This document shows, piece after piece, positions 27,226 through 37,085 of a DNA stretch of 64,000 bases. Position numbers and translations under genes: made by a program. Numbering within the stretch: the first letter of the stretch is position 1; each line of letters starts with the position of its first letter. The DNA lies in the NCBI RefSeq assembly GCF_019904175.1, contig NZ_CP061913.1, positions 2,356,001 to 2,420,000 of the forward strand, in the 5' to 3' direction. This DNA is from Dactylosporangium vinaceum (lineage in GTDB: Bacteria > Actinomycetota > Actinomycetes > Mycobacteriales > Micromonosporaceae). The notes below the pieces were generated by a model. That model was not told where the DNA came from and did not search any database. It was given only the letters and a program-made list of their open reading frames with translations.

Positions 27226-29361
27226 TCATGTTAGGGATTCGCGGGCGGCGTGCGCGGCCGCGACGACGTTGGCCAGGGCCGCGCGCACCTCGTCGTACGT
27301 CCGCGTCTTGAGGCCGCAGTCCGGGTTCACCCACAGCCGCTCGGCCGGGATCACCCGCAGCGCCGCCCGCAGCCGCCCGGCGATCTCGTCGCGGTCCGGG
27401 ATGCGCGGCGAATGGATGTCGTACACGCCCGGCCCGATCCCGCGCGCGAACGCCGTGACCGCGAAGCCCGAGCGGGCGGCCTCGATGCTCGTGACGTCGG
27501 CGTCCAGCGCGTCGATCGCCTCCAGCACCGCCGACGCCTCCGAATAGCACAGATGTGTGTGAATCTGCGTGGCGTCCGCGGCGCCGCCGGTCGCCCGCCG
27601 GTACGCCGCCACCGCCCACTGCAGGTACTCCGCCTGCCGCCGCCTGTCGAGGGGCAGCAGCTCCCGCAGCGCCGGCTCGTCGACCTGGATGATCCGGATG
27701 CCCGCCGCCTCGAGATCCCGCACCTCCTCGCGCACGGCCTCCGCCACCTGCAGCGTCACGTCCGGCAGCGCTCGATCGGGCCGCACGAACGACCACGCGA
27801 CGATCGTCACCGGCCCGGTCAGCATCCCCTTCACGGGCCGCGCAGTGAGCGATTGTGCAAACTTCGCCCACCGTACGGTGATCGGTCCGCGCCGCCGCAC
27901 ATCCCCGTGCAGAATCGGCGGCCGTGTGCAGCGCGATCCGTACGACTGCACCCACCCGTTGCGCGAAACCGCGAACCCGTCGAGGTGCTCAGCGAAGTAC
28001 TGCACCATGTCGTTTCGCTCAGGCTCACCGTGCACGAGTACGTCCAGGCCGAGCGCCTCCTGCTCGCCGATGACCCGCGCGATCTCCGCCTCGATGCGCG
28101 CTTCGTACTCGGCCTGACCAAACGAACCATGGCCGGGCGGCATCTGGCGCTCGCCCAGCGAAGCCTGGCCCAGCGAGGTGCGCGCCTTGCGCAGTTCGCC
28201 GGTCTGCGGAAACGAACCGATCGTCGTCACCGGCAGCGGCGGCAGTCCGAGGTCGGCCTGGGCGGCGACGCGCTCGGCGTATGGACGGCGAGTGTCCATG
28301 TCGGGTGCGCGAGTGGGCCGCGGCCGGGTCGGCAAGGGTCCGGGCTTCGGGCCCAGCGCGGCCAGCGCGACGACCTCGGCGACCTTCTCCTCCGCGAACG
28401 CCAGGCCGTCGGGGAGCCCCGACTCGCCGCGCAGGGTGTACGGCACGTGCAGAAGCGAACAGCTTGTGGACACCGATGTTGCATCGGCCGCCGCCAGCAG
28501 CGCCCGCGCCGCGTCGAAATCCGTCCGCCATACGTTGCGCCCGGACACGACGCCGCCGACGATGGTGCGTCCGGCAAAAAGCTGCAGGGTTTCTGGTACT
28601 CCGTGTGCCAGATCGATCGCCACCCCGTCCACGGGGGCCACGGCAAGGGCCGGCAGCGCGTCCTCGGCACTGCCGAAGTACGAGGCCACCAGCAGTTTGG
28701 GCCGCCGTTCCAGCGCGGCCAGCCGCCGGTACGCGTGCCGGATCGCGGGTGCACCCCCGTCGACGACCGTCACCGGTTCGTCGAGCTGCACCCACTCCAC
28801 GCCCGCGTCGGCCAGGGACCGCAGCAGCTCCCCGTACACGTCGAGCAGATCGTCCAGCCGCTCCAGATGACCGTGCAGGAATGTGACCGGACCGACCAGG
28901 ACCGGGCGGGTTTCGTGCCCGAGTGTGCGCGCCTCGTGCACCTCGCCGAGCATCTTGTCCGGCACCGCCCGGAACCGTGTCTTCGGCCCGATCTCGGGCA
29001 CGATGTAGTGGTAGTTGGTGTCGAACCACTTCGTCATCCGCAATGCCGGCACGTCGTCAGTGCCGCGGGCCATCGCGAAGTAGGGATCGGCGGCGTCGCG
29101 GAACCGGTCCGGCACCGCGTCGACCGCCACCGCCGCGTCGAGCACATGGTCGTACAGCGAAAACGTGTTGGACGGCAGCCCCTCCAGCCCGAGCTCCGCC
29201 AGCCGCCGCCAGGTCTCGGCGCGCAGCTGCCTTCCGGTTGCAGCGAGCGCGTCCCGGTCGATCCGCCCCGCCCAGTACCCCTCCAGCGCCCGCTTCAGCT
29301 CGCGCTGCGGCCCGATCCGCGGATACCCGAGCACCGTCGATTTCGGAAAGTCATCTGTCAC
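27226..29361 (-). CDS. metE: Cobalamin-independent methionine synthase
   Basis: The 711-residue enzyme transfers a methyl group from 5-methyltetrahydropteroyl-triglutamate to homocysteine. The N-terminal domain starts [23 protein letters not shown]. The C-terminal catalytic barrel has [16 protein letters not shown], the zinc ligands His and Cys in [11 protein letters not shown], and Cys in [10 protein letters not shown]. It is slightly shorter than the E. coli protein (753) but both domains are complete. It is divergent from a LysR-type gene with 107 bp between them, suggesting MetR-like control. No cobalamin riboswitch fits in this short leader. Confidence 0.95.
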   Translation of the reverse strand: MTDDFPKSTVLGYPRIGPQRELKRALEGYWAGRIDRDALAATGRQLRAETWRRLAELGLEGLPSNTFSLYDHVLDAAVAVDAVPDRFRDAADPYFAMARGTDDVPALRMTKWFDTNYHYIVPEIGPKTRFRAVPDKMLGEVHEARTLGHETRPVLVGPVTFLHGHLERLDDLLDVYGELLRSLADAGVEWVQLDEPVTVVDGGAPAIRHAYRRLAALERRPKLLVASYFGSAEDALPALAVAPVDGVAIDLAHGVPETLQLFAGRTIVGGVVSGRNVWRTDFDAARALLAAADATSVSTSCSLLHVPYTLRGESGLPDGLAFAEEKVAEVVALAALGPKPGPLPTRPRPTRAPDMDTRRPYAERVAAQADLGLPPLPVTTIGSFPQTGELRKARTSLGQASLGERQMPPGHGSFGQAEYEARIEAEIARVIGEQEALGLDVLVHGEPERNDMVQYFAEHLDGFAVSRNGWVQSYGSRCTRPPILHGDVRRRGPITVRWAKFAQSLTARPVKGMLTGPVTIVAWSFVRPDRALPDVTLQVAEAVREEVRDLEAAGIRIIQVDEPALRELLPLDRRRQAEYLQWAVAAYRRATGGAADATQIHTHLCYSEASAVLEAIDALDADVTSIEAARSGFAVTAFARGIGPGVYDIHSPRIPDRDEIAGRLRAALRVIPAERLWVNPDCGLKTRTYDEVRAALANVVAAAHAARESLT

Positions 29362-29398
29362 CGCGCGATCGTGTTCGTTTGTGCGCGCGGCCGCGCGA

Positions 29399-29443
29399 TC
29401 GATAAGCGCCGTGAATAGTGATTCGGTTCTCGGTCGATAAGCG
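29399..29443. promoter_or_regulatory. Direct repeats TCGATAAGCG in the metE-lysR intergenic region
   Basis: TCGATAAGCG occurs at 29399-29408 and again at 29434-29443 between the divergent metE and lysR-type genes, both followed by a GTGA or GGTGA sequence. They are candidates for the regulator's binding site. Confidence 0.4.
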
Positions 29444-29468
29444 GCGGTGATGGCCGATACTTGTCGGC

Positions 29469-30314
29469 ATGGCGGGGCTGCGCGACATCGAGTGCTTTGC
29501 GCTGGTGGCGCGGCACCGCTCGTTCTCGCGGGCGGCGGATGTCCTGTCGCTGTCGCAACCTGCCGTGAGCCAGTCGGTTGCGCGACTTGAGCGCGAGCTC
29601 GGGCTGCGGCTGTTCATTCGCTCAAGCCGGACGGTTGCGCTGACGAGCGCGGGCGAGTCGCTGCTGCCGCACGCCGAGGCGGTACTTGCGCAGGCGGGTG
29701 CGTTTGCGGTGGAGGCTGCGCGACTGGCGGTACAAACGCTGCCTGGTTTGCGGTTGGTTTATGCGCCGCTTGTCGGGACCTTTGCGGCTCGCCTCGCGCG
29801 GCGGTTGGCGGCGCGGAAGCCGGGGCTCGATGTGGCGCTCGAAGCGGGCGGGTGGTCGGCGGCGACCGAGGCGCTGCAGCGGGCGACGGGCGGGGTGGCG
29901 GCGCTGATGAGCTCGCCGTTTCCGGCCGGGTTCGCGACGGCCGCGCGGTTTCACGTGGCGTTGAGCCACCTGGCGCTGCCGGCGGGCGACCCGCTGTCGA
30001 CAGTGACGACCGTGACGCTCGACCGGGCGCGGCGGCTGCTGTTGCCGCGCGGGATGGCGCTGCCGGCGGGGGCGCGGCTGGCGGCGGAGGCGGTGGACGA
30101 CCCGGCGGCGGCGCTTGACCTGGTGGCGGCCGGGCGGGGTGCGCTGCCGGTGCCGCAGCTGCTTGTCGACACGGTGCGCCGGCCCGACGTCCGGTTTGTC
30201 CGGCTCGGCGGAGCGGCTCCACGGCTGACGTTTGCGCTGGTCTGGCGGGCGGAGTCGGCCGGGGAGGACGTGATGATGCTGGTCCAGGGGGCGCAGGACC
30301 TGTTGCGGCGCTAA
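29469..30314 (+). CDS. LysR-family transcriptional regulator, probably controlling metE
   Basis: The 281-residue protein has an N-terminal winged HTH ([51 protein letters not shown]) and a periplasmic-binding-like effector domain, somewhat short for the family. It is transcribed away from metE, the usual arrangement of a LysR regulator and its target. A MetR-like role with homocysteine as co-effector is an inference from position only. Confidence 0.87.
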   Translation: MAGLRDIECFALVARHRSFSRAADVLSLSQPAVSQSVARLERELGLRLFIRSSRTVALTSAGESLLPHAEAVLAQAGAFAVEAARLAVQTLPGLRLVYAPLVGTFAARLARRLAARKPGLDVALEAGGWSAATEALQRATGGVAALMSSPFPAGFATAARFHVALSHLALPAGDPLSTVTTVTLDRARRLLLPRGMALPAGARLAAEAVDDPAAALDLVAAGRGALPVPQLLVDTVRRPDVRFVRLGGAAPRLTFALVWRAESAGEDVMMLVQGAQDLLRR

Positions 30315-30504
30315 GTATGCGGGCAGGCGCCGGGACGCAGCGTATGTCGATGCGGGGCGCTGTATGCACATCCGGCTGCACGCGCTGTCAGGTGACGGTC
30401 GCGCCGCCCCGCCCGTAGCTCAGCGGGACGCAGGGAGTGGCGGCGGTGGTAGGACCGTTCCCCCGAGGGCCATAGGTTCACGTTTCCGGTAAACTAGGCA
30501 ACCC

Positions 30505-31152
30505 ATGACTACCGTCGACCGGCCGCTTCGGATCGTCCGGACCTATCACCTGCGTGGCGGGCGGCTCAGCGGTCGGCACCTCGACGCGCTGGAGCGCCTC
30601 GCCGCGCGGTACGACTTCGTGCCCGGACAGCCCGTCGACGTGCTCGAGATCGGGTCCGGGATGGGCGACGCCACCGCGCAGATGGCCGCCGCCGACCCGC
30701 AGCGGCAGTACCTGGCGGTCGAGGTGCACACGGCCGGCGTCGCCAACCTCCTGCACCTGATCCACGAGCGCGGCCTGACGAACGTGCGCGTGGCCGAAGT
30801 GGACGCGTTCGAACTGCTCGCCATGCACATTCCGGCCAACAGCCTGCACGCGGTGCACGTGTTCTTTCCGGACCCGTGGCCGAAGACGCGCCACCACAAG
30901 CGGCGGCTGATCGTTCCTGAGCGAGTTGCCGTCCTGCGTGAGCGAATGCGCAGCGGTGGGGTGCTGCACTGCGCAACCGACGACGAGGGGTACGCGCACG
31001 CGATGCTTGAAACGCTCAACGCGGACAGTCATCTCCGCAACCTCTTCGACGGGTTCGCGCCGCGGCCCGCGCACCGGCCGGTGACGAAGTTCGAGCAGCG
31101 GGCCGTGCGCGCGGGCCGCAAGGCCTACGACGTGATGTTCGAGAAGCGATGA
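30505..31152 (+). CDS. trmB: tRNA (guanine-N7-)-methyltransferase
   Basis: The 215-residue enzyme makes m7G46 in tRNA using S-adenosylmethionine. The SAM motif is DVLEIGSGMGDATAQMA, followed by YLAVEVHTAGVANLL and the family-specific FPDPWPKTRHHKRRL and TKFEQRA. TAAACT (30490-30495) lies 9 nt before the ATG with no Shine-Dalgarno, consistent with a very short leader. The stop overlaps the next ATG (31149-31152), so it is co-translated with a Ski2-like helicase. Confidence 0.94.
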   Translation: MTTVDRPLRIVRTYHLRGGRLSGRHLDALERLAARYDFVPGQPVDVLEIGSGMGDATAQMAAADPQRQYLAVEVHTAGVANLLHLIHERGLTNVRVAEVDAFELLAMHIPANSLHAVHVFFPDPWPKTRHHKRRLIVPERVAVLRERMRSGGVLHCATDDEGYAHAMLETLNADSHLRNLFDGFAPRPAHRPVTKFEQRAVRAGRKAYDVMFEKR

Positions 31153-33686
31153 GGAACCTGGCCGCACGCGTCCCGCGGGACGGCGACCCCGACGCCATTT
31201 TCGAGGCGTTCTCCGAATGGGCGCAGGAGCAGGGCCTCAGCCTGTATCCGCACCAGGAAGAATCGCTCATCGAGATCGCCACGGGCGCGAACGTCATCCT
31301 CAACACGCCCACCGGGTCGGGCAAGAGCCTGGTCGCCGCGGGCGCACATTTCGCCGCGCTCGCCACCAACCGCACGACGTTCTACACCGCGCCGATCAAA
31401 GCGCTCGTGTCCGAGAAGTTCTTCACGCTCGTGGACATGTTCGGCCCGGAGAACGTCGGCATGCTCACCGGTGATGCCAGCGTCAATGCCGATGCGCCGA
31501 TCATTTGTTGTACTGCGGAAATCCTCGCGAACATCGCCCTGCGCGACGGCGAGCGGGCGGACGTCGGCATCGTCGTGATGGACGAGTTCCACTTCTACGC
31601 CGATCCCGACCGCGGCTGGGCCTGGCAGGTCCCGCTGATCGAGCTGCCGCAGGCCCAGTTCGTGCTCATGTCGGCGACGCTCGGCGACGTCACGCGGTTC
31701 GAGGACGACCTCACCCGGCGCACCGGGCGCGCGACGGCCGTGGTGAAGAACGCGGAACGCCCTGTGCCATTGATGTTCAGCTACTCGATGGACCCGATGC
31801 ACGAGACCATCGAGGAGCTGCTCAGCACCAAGCAGGCCCCGGTGTACATCGTGCATTTCACGCAGGCGGCCGCGCTCGAACGGGCGCAGGCACTCATGAG
31901 CGTGAACGTCTCGACGCGCGCTGAAAAGGACATGATCGGCGAGGCGATCGGCAACTTCCGGTTCACCGCCGGCTTCGGCAAGACGCTTTCCCGGCTGGTG
32001 CGGCACGGGATCGGCGTGCACCACGCGGGCATGCTCCCGAAATACCGCCGGCTCGTCGAAACCCTGGCCCAGGCCGGCCTGCTGAAAGTCATCTGCGGGA
32101 CCGACACGCTCGGCGTCGGCATCAACGTGCCGATTCGCACCGTGCTGTTCACGGCACTGTCCAAATACGACGGGCAGAAGACGCGGCTGCTGTACGCCCG
32201 GGAGTTCCACCAGATTGCCGGACGCGCAGGACGTGCAGGTTACGACACCGTCGGCACGGTCGTCGTGCAGGCGCCCGAGCACGTCATCGACAACGAGCGC
32301 GCACTGGCCAAGGCGGGCGACGACCCCAAGAAGCGCCGCAAGGTCGTGCGCAAGAAGCCGCCGGAGGGCGCGATCGGCTGGGGCCGGCCCACCTACGACC
32401 GGCTGATCGAGGCCGAGCCGGAGCCGCTCAAGTCCAGCTTCCAGGTGTCGCACGCGATGCTGCTCAACGTGATCAGCCGCCCCGGCGACGCGTTCGCGGC
32501 CATGCGCCACCTGCTCACCCAGAACCACGAGGACGCGGCGTCGCAGCGCAAACTCATCCGCCGGGCGATCGCCATCTACCGCGCGCTGCTGGCCGGCGGC
32601 GTGGTCGAGCAGCTGCCGGAGCCCGACGAGGAGGGCCGCCGGGTCCGCCTCACCGTCGACCTGCAGATGGACTTCGCGCTCAACCAGCCGCTGTCGCCGT
32701 TCGCGCTGGCCGCGATCGAACTGCTGGACCGCGAGGCCCCCGGCTACGCCCTCGACGTCCTCTCGGTCATCGAGTCCACATTGGACGACCCGCGCCAGGT
32801 GCTGTCGGCCCAGCAGTTCAAGGCCCGCGGCGAGGCGGTCGCGGCGATGAAGGCCGAGGGTATCGAGTACGAGCAGCGGGTCGAGCTCCTCGACGACGTC
32901 ACGCACCCGAAGCCGCTCGCCGAGCTGCTCGACAACGCGTACAACATGTACAAACAGGGCCATCCCTGGGTCGCCGACTATGCACTGTCGCCCAAGTCCG
33001 TTGTGCGCGACATGTTCGAACGGGCAATGACGTTCGTCGAATACGTCGGCTTCTACAGTCTGTCCCGTTCCGAAGGGCTGGTTCTGCGGTACCTCGCGGA
33101 CGCCTACAAGGCCGTCCGTCAGTCGGTGCCGGAGGACGCCCGCACCGAGGACCTGACGGACATCATCGAGTGGCTCGGCGAGCTGGTCCGCCAGGTCGAC
33201 TCCAGCCTGATCGACGAGTGGGAGCGGCTGCGCAATCCGGGCGCGGAGCGACCCGAGGTCCGCGACGATCGCCCACCGGCCGTCACCCGCAACCTCCGCG
33301 CCTTCCGCGTCCTGGTCCGCAACGCCCTCTTCCGGCGCGTCGAGCTGGCCGCGCTGCACCGCTACGAGGAGCTGGGCGAGCTCGACGGCGAGGCGGGCTT
33401 CAACGCGGACGCCTGGCAGGATGCGATCGAGGCGTACTTCGATGAGTACGACTCCATGGGCGTCGGCCCTGATGCCCGCGGCCCGGCGCTGCTGGTGATC
33501 GACCAGAAGCCGGACCGCTGGCACGTCCGGCAGATCTTCGACGATCCCGAGGGCGACCGCGACTGGGCGATCGTGGCTGAGGTCGATCTGGCCGAGTCCG
33601 ACGCCCAGGGCGCGGCCGCGGTCCGCATCCTGTCGGTCGGCCCGGCCGAGGGCTTCGACCGGGAGCCGCAGAGCGACGGTCAATAG
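31149..33686 (+). CDS. Ski2-like DEAD/DEAH-box helicase with DUF3516
   Basis: The 845-residue protein has RecA-like domain 1 with NTPTGSGKSLVAAG (Walker A), DEFHFY (motif II) and LMSATLGD (motif III). Domain 2 has the motif V/VI segments GTDTLGVGINVPIRTVL and QIAGRAGRAGYD. The C-terminal 400 residues (from about GRPTYDRLIEAEPEPLKSSFQVSHAMLLNV onward) match what I know as DUF3516, found in actinobacterial Ski2-like helicases. It probably unwinds RNA, possibly in RNA decay or ribosome maturation. The start is fixed by the ATGA overlap with trmB. Confidence 0.92.
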   Translation: MRNLAARVPRDGDPDAIFEAFSEWAQEQGLSLYPHQEESLIEIATGANVILNTPTGSGKSLVAAGAHFAALATNRTTFYTAPIKALVSEKFFTLVDMFGPENVGMLTGDASVNADAPIICCTAEILANIALRDGERADVGIVVMDEFHFYADPDRGWAWQVPLIELPQAQFVLMSATLGDVTRFEDDLTRRTGRATAVVKNAERPVPLMFSYSMDPMHETIEELLSTKQAPVYIVHFTQAAALERAQALMSVNVSTRAEKDMIGEAIGNFRFTAGFGKTLSRLVRHGIGVHHAGMLPKYRRLVETLAQAGLLKVICGTDTLGVGINVPIRTVLFTALSKYDGQKTRLLYAREFHQIAGRAGRAGYDTVGTVVVQAPEHVIDNERALAKAGDDPKKRRKVVRKKPPEGAIGWGRPTYDRLIEAEPEPLKSSFQVSHAMLLNVISRPGDAFAAMRHLLTQNHEDAASQRKLIRRAIAIYRALLAGGVVEQLPEPDEEGRRVRLTVDLQMDFALNQPLSPFALAAIELLDREAPGYALDVLSVIESTLDDPRQVLSAQQFKARGEAVAAMKAEGIEYEQRVELLDDVTHPKPLAELLDNAYNMYKQGHPWVADYALSPKSVVRDMFERAMTFVEYVGFYSLSRSEGLVLRYLADAYKAVRQSVPEDARTEDLTDIIEWLGELVRQVDSSLIDEWERLRNPGAERPEVRDDRPPAVTRNLRAFRVLVRNALFRRVELAALHRYEELGELDGEAGFNADAWQDAIEAYFDEYDSMGVGPDARGPALLVIDQKPDRWHVRQIFDDPEGDRDWAIVAEVDLAESDAQGAAAVRILSVGPAEGFDREPQSDGQ

Positions 33687-33698
33687 GCAGGATCACGC

Positions 33699-33718
33699 CC
33701 GACCGCGATTTTGGTCGG
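33699..33718. terminator. Small hairpin between convergent genes
   Basis: CCGACC-gcgatttt-GGTCGG, a 6-bp stem with an 8-nt loop containing TTTT, lies in the 41-bp gap between the rightward helicase and the leftward aldolase gene. Confidence 0.45.
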
Positions 33719-33727
33719 CCGGTGCGG

Positions 33728-34570
33728 TCAGGGTGTCGCCCCGGTCAGCACCCGCAGTGCCTTCGTGACCGTCTCGGCCATGTCGTGCCGGGCCGTGCGC
33801 AGGTATTTGCGCGGATCGACGACGGTGACGTCCTGTGCGATCGCGGCCCGGATCGCGCCGGTGAACGCGATGTTCAGGGCGGTGCCGATGTTGATTTTCA
33901 CCAGGCCGCCGCGCACGGCCGCGCGCAGTTCGTCGTCGGGCACGCCGGACGAGCCGTGCAGCACGAGCGGGACGGACACCGCATCGTGCAGCAGTTCGAT
34001 CAGTTCGTGGTCGAGCCGAGCATCGCGGTTGGTCATGGCGTGCGAGGAGCCGACCGCGACGGCCAGCGCGTCGACGCCCGTCGACTGCACGAAGGCCGCG
34101 GCCTCGGCCGGGTTCGTGCGCACGCCGGGTTTGTGGGCACCATCCTTGCCACCGACTTCGCCGAGCTCACTCTCGACCCACAGCCCGGCGGCGTGCCCGC
34201 GCGCTACCGCACACGCCGTGGCGGCGACGTTGTCGGCGTACTCGAGCTTGGAGGCGTCGTACATGGCGGAGCCGAACCCGTTGGCCGCGGCCTGATCGAA
34301 CAGCTCGTCGCTCTCCACATGGTCGAGGTGCAGCCCGACGGCCACTGTGGACAGTTCGGCGACCGCGCGGGCGGCGGCGGCGATCGGGGCCAGGCGGCCG
34401 TGATGGAAGCGGACCGCGTTCTCGCTGATCTGCAGGATCACCGCACAGCCCGCCGCCTCGGCCCCGCTGACGACGGCTTCGGCGTGCTCGACGGTGATGA
34501 CGTTGAACGCTCCCGCTCCGACTCCGAGCCGCCGGGCCTCCGCAACGATCTCACCGGTGGGCGTCAGCAT
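33728..34570 (-). CDS. Class II ketose-bisphosphate aldolase (tagatose/fructose type)
   Basis: The 280-residue protein is a zinc-dependent class II aldolase: GAFNVITVEHAEAVV at the N-terminus, the metal motif GLHLDHVES, then VESELGEVGG, a zinc His in GSSHAMTN and VLHGSSGVPDDEL, and the phosphate loop GLVKINIGTAL. Relatives include GatY/KbaY and FbaA. It overlaps by 20 bp the end of the upstream LacC/1-phosphofructokinase-like gene, so the pair should be one operon performing phosphorylation and then cleavage of a ketose phosphate. Tagatose-1,6-bisphosphate is the favoured substrate from context (inference). Confidence 0.88.
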   Translation of the reverse strand: MLTPTGEIVAEARRLGVGAGAFNVITVEHAEAVVSGAEAAGCAVILQISENAVRFHHGRLAPIAAAARAVAELSTVAVGLHLDHVESDELFDQAAANGFGSAMYDASKLEYADNVAATACAVARGHAAGLWVESELGEVGGKDGAHKPGVRTNPAEAAAFVQSTGVDALAVAVGSSHAMTNRDARLDHELIELLHDAVSVPLVLHGSSGVPDDELRAAVRGGLVKINIGTALNIAFTGAIRAAIAQDVTVVDPRKYLRTARHDMAETVTKALRVLTGATP

Positions 34571-36029
34571 CGGGCAACTCCTCTATCTTGACGGCCGGCC
34601 CCGGCCGGTCCCGTGTGTCGTTTCGTCCAGCCGCGCTGCTTGCTTCGGTGGCGCTGTTTGCTTCGGTCGCGCTGCTTAGTTCCGCGGCGCTGTTTGGTTC
34701 CGCGGCGCTGCTTGGTTCGGCGGCGCTGTTTGCTTCGGTGGCGCTGCTTGGTTTCTCGGCATGGCTTGGTTCGGCCTTGCCGTTTGGTGTCGCCGTGTTG
34801 TGTGGTTCCGCCGTGTCGTTTTGCTCGCTCCGGTCGGCAGGACTGCGCACGTCGGGTGAGGTGACGGTGATGCGGGTTCGCAGGTGCTCGTAGCGGGCTT
34901 TGTCGACGGCACCGGCCACGGGCGCGGCGACTGCGGCGGCCGACAGCGCGACGGCATCGGCCAGCAGGTCCGGCCAGGGCGTCCGGTCCCGCAAGCCCCT
35001 CGCGATGGCGGCGACACACGCGTCGCCGGCGCCGGTTGGGTTACCGATCTCTGGAGCCGGCGGTACGGCCCGCCACACGTTGTCGCCGCTGATCGCGAGC
35101 AGGCCGTCGGCGCCGCGTGAGATGACGACGCAGCCGGCGTTCAGGCCGCTCACCGTGCTGTGGCTCACCGTGCTGTGGCTCACCGCGCTGTGACTGACGG
35201 GGCCCTCGCTGGCGGCTTTGCTACTCGCGGCCTCGCTGTTGATGACGTGTTGGTGCATGGCTGGGTTAGTGGTGGCGTAGCTGTTCGCGGCGCGGCTGTT
35301 CGTCCCCTGACCGTTTGTGCTTGCGCTGTTCGTGGTCGGGCCGTTCGTGCTTGCGCTCGTGACAATTTGGCTGCTCGTGGTTGCGCTGTTTGTGGCCTGC
35401 CTGCTCGTGGCTTGGCTGTTCGTGGTTGCGCTGTTCGGGGTGTTGTTGTTCGCGGCGAGCAGTGTGGACAGTTCGTCGGTGTTCGGTTTGATGACGTCCG
35501 GGTTTGCGGTCAGGCCCAGGCGCAGTGGCTCGCCGCTCGTGTCGAGGATCGTCGCCGCGCGGTGGGTGCGGGCGATGGCGATGAGGTGCGCGTACGCGTC
35601 CGTCGGCAGCCCGCGTGGCAGCGACCCGGACAGTGCGACGACTGTGGTGCCGGCCAGGAGCGTGCGGTACAGCTGCAGGAATTGCTGCCACTCGGCCTCC
35701 TCGACGGCCGGGCCGGGCTCCCAGAGGCCGGTTGCGTCGACGCCGTCCGCGATGGTCACCGTGCGGCGGGTCTCGGCGGCGATGGAGGTGAACGCGTGAG
35801 GGATGCCGGCTGTGGTCAGCAGTTCCCGCAGCCGGTTGCCCGTTGCGCCGCCGAGCAGGCCGGCGGCCCGGACCGGTTCGCCCTGTGCGTGCAGCACGCT
35901 CGCGACGTTCAGGCCCTTGCCGCCTGCGCGTTCGTGCACTGCGCGCACGCGGTGCGTCGTGTGCGGGCGGAGTTCGTCGACCGTGTACGTCAGGTCGAGG
36001 GCTGGGTTGAGCGTCACCGTGAGGATCAT
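34551..36029 (-). CDS. 1-phosphofructokinase/LacC-family kinase with low-complexity insert and tail
   Basis: The 492-residue product is far longer than the roughly 310 usual for LacC/FruK kinases. Residues 1-192 look normal (MILTVTLNPALDLTYTVDEL, RAGGKGLNVASVL, VALSGSLPRG, KPNTDELSTLL). Residues 194-298 are an Asn/Ser/Thr/Ala-rich stretch (ATTNSQATSRQATNSATTSS and similar). The kinase resumes at GCVVISRGADGLLAIS and has the catalytic NPTGAGDACVA (Asp about 336). The last 90 residues are hexapeptide repeats of the type NSAAEP. The insert replaces a helix between substrate and nucleotide regions. It is divergent from the PfkB gene at 36120 and upstream of the aldolase. Confidence 0.85.
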   Translation of the reverse strand: MILTVTLNPALDLTYTVDELRPHTTHRVRAVHERAGGKGLNVASVLHAQGEPVRAAGLLGGATGNRLRELLTTAGIPHAFTSIAAETRRTVTIADGVDATGLWEPGPAVEEAEWQQFLQLYRTLLAGTTVVALSGSLPRGLPTDAYAHLIAIARTHRAATILDTSGEPLRLGLTANPDVIKPNTDELSTLLAANNNTPNSATTNSQATSRQATNSATTSSQIVTSASTNGPTTNSASTNGQGTNSRAANSYATTNPAMHQHVINSEAASSKAASEGPVSHSAVSHSTVSHSTVSGLNAGCVVISRGADGLLAISGDNVWRAVPPAPEIGNPTGAGDACVAAIARGLRDRTPWPDLLADAVALSAAAVAAPVAGAVDKARYEHLRTRITVTSPDVRSPADRSEQNDTAEPHNTATPNGKAEPSHAEKPSSATEANSAAEPSSAAEPNSAAELSSATEANSATEASSAAGRNDTRDRPGPAVKIEELPDADAHR

Positions 36030-36043
36030 CGGCTGGCTGTTTC

Positions 36044-36100
36044 TGCGCGAATGGACGCTATATGCGCATGATCGTGCAGCTGATAGCGTCCATTCGTGCA
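36044..36100. promoter_or_regulatory. Paired inverted operator between divergent kinase genes
   Basis: TGCGCGAATGGACGCTAT (36044-36061) and ATAGCGTCCATTCGTGCA (36083-36100) match at 17 of 18 positions with a 21-bp spacer. Each arm contains a possible -10 (TAGCGT) and the CCATTCGYGCA motif that recurs at 41326 and 43334 in the same island, so one regulator may control both directions. Confidence 0.65.
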
Positions 36101-36119
36101 TTCGCCCGAAGGAGTGACG

Positions 36120-37085
36120 ATGGACTCGAAGGTGTCGATGGACGTTCTTGTCGTTGGCGACGCGAATCCGGACCTGGTGCTGCGCGGTGATGTGCGGCCG
36201 CGGTTCGGGCAGGAGGAGCAGCTGCTCGACGCGGCCGATCTGGTGCTGGGCGGGTCGGCGGCGATCACGGCGATGGGCTGCGCCCGGCTGGGTCTGCGTA
36301 CGGGGCTGCTGGCCGCCGTCGGCGCGGACGTGTTCGGGACGTTCACGCGGGCCCGGCTGGAGGAGCGCGGCGTGCGGCTGCTCGCACCGGCGGCCGATGT
36401 GACGATGACGCCAACCGGGCTGAGCGTCATCCTGTCGGCGCCGGGGGACCGGGCGATCCTGACGCTTCCGGGCACGATTCCGGCGCTGCGGCCCGAGGAT
36501 GTGACCGACGAACTGCTCGCAGGTGCGCGGCATGTGCACGTCTCGTCGCTGTTCCTGCAGCCCGGACTGCACGCGGGGCTCGCCGGAGTGTTCAAACGTG
36601 CACGCGCGCTCGGTGTGAGCACGTCGCTCGACACGAACTGGGACCCGTCCGGGCAGTGGGCCGGGCTCGAGGAGATCCTCGCCGTGACCGACGTGTTCCT
36701 GCCGAACGCCGCCGAACTGCTCGCGGTCACCCGCGCCGGAACGATGCACCCGGCGGCCGACGTGCTTGAGGCGGCGGCCGAGCAGCTCGTCGTGATGGGG
36801 ACGGCGGTGGTGCTCAAGGACGGGGCGCGCGGTGGGCGGGCCTGGTGGCTGGGCAGCGGCGGTGCGGTTGTCGCCGCGGCTGCGCCCGGGGTGGCGGTGG
36901 ACGTCGTGGACACCACCGGCGCGGGGGACAGCTTCAACGCCGGGTTCCTGGCCGCTCGGCTGGGTGGGCTGGACATCGCCGGGGCGCTTGGATGGGCGGC
37001 GCGGGCAGGGTCGTTGAGCACGCGGGCCGCCGGGGGTACGGCGGCCCAGGCCACGCGGGAGGAGGTCATCCCTTCAGCCCGCTGA
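36120..37085 (+). CDS. PfkB-family sugar kinase
   Basis: The 321-residue kinase has DVLVVGDANPDLVLRGD, GGSAAITAMGCARLGLRTGLLAAVG, the substrate-side FLPNAAELLAVTR and the catalytic DTTGAGDSFNAGFLA. ATG 36120 has AAGGAG about 7 nt upstream; a start 24 bp earlier is in frame but without an RBS. It is divergent from the LacC-like gene and overlaps by 20 bp the 3' end of the convergent permease gene. In this island it could phosphorylate the imported sugar (for example GalNAc, galactosamine or a ketose); the specific substrate is inference. Confidence 0.9.
   Translation: MDSKVSMDVLVVGDANPDLVLRGDVRPRFGQEEQLLDAADLVLGGSAAITAMGCARLGLRTGLLAAVGADVFGTFTRARLEERGVRLLAPAADVTMTPTGLSVILSAPGDRAILTLPGTIPALRPEDVTDELLAGARHVHVSSLFLQPGLHAGLAGVFKRARALGVSTSLDTNWDPSGQWAGLEEILAVTDVFLPNAAELLAVTRAGTMHPAADVLEAAAEQLVVMGTAVVLKDGARGGRAWWLGSGGAVVAAAAPGVAVDVVDTTGAGDSFNAGFLAARLGGLDIAGALGWAARAGSLSTRAAGGTAAQATREEVIPSAR

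Noticed and set aside
27250..29418. A 722-codon open frame antisense to metE
   Set aside because: No domain, no RBS, and the metE frame is fully supported.
29362..29468. Cobalamin riboswitch upstream of metE
   Set aside because: The intergenic region is only 107 bp and lacks a B12-box-like sequence; a LysR regulator is the likelier control.
30411..30490. tRNA-like sequence starting GCCCGTAGCTCAGCGGG before trmB
   Set aside because: The 5' end resembles a tRNA acceptor and D-arm, but the 3' part has no matching acceptor strand, no clear anticodon arm and only a distorted T-arm (GGTTCACGTTTCC). It may be a decayed remnant or chance.
31125..33683. An 850-codon open frame antisense to the Ski2-like helicase
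   Set aside because: High-GC codon bias opens the opposite strand; its composition is of the shadow type and the helicase frame has every expected motif.
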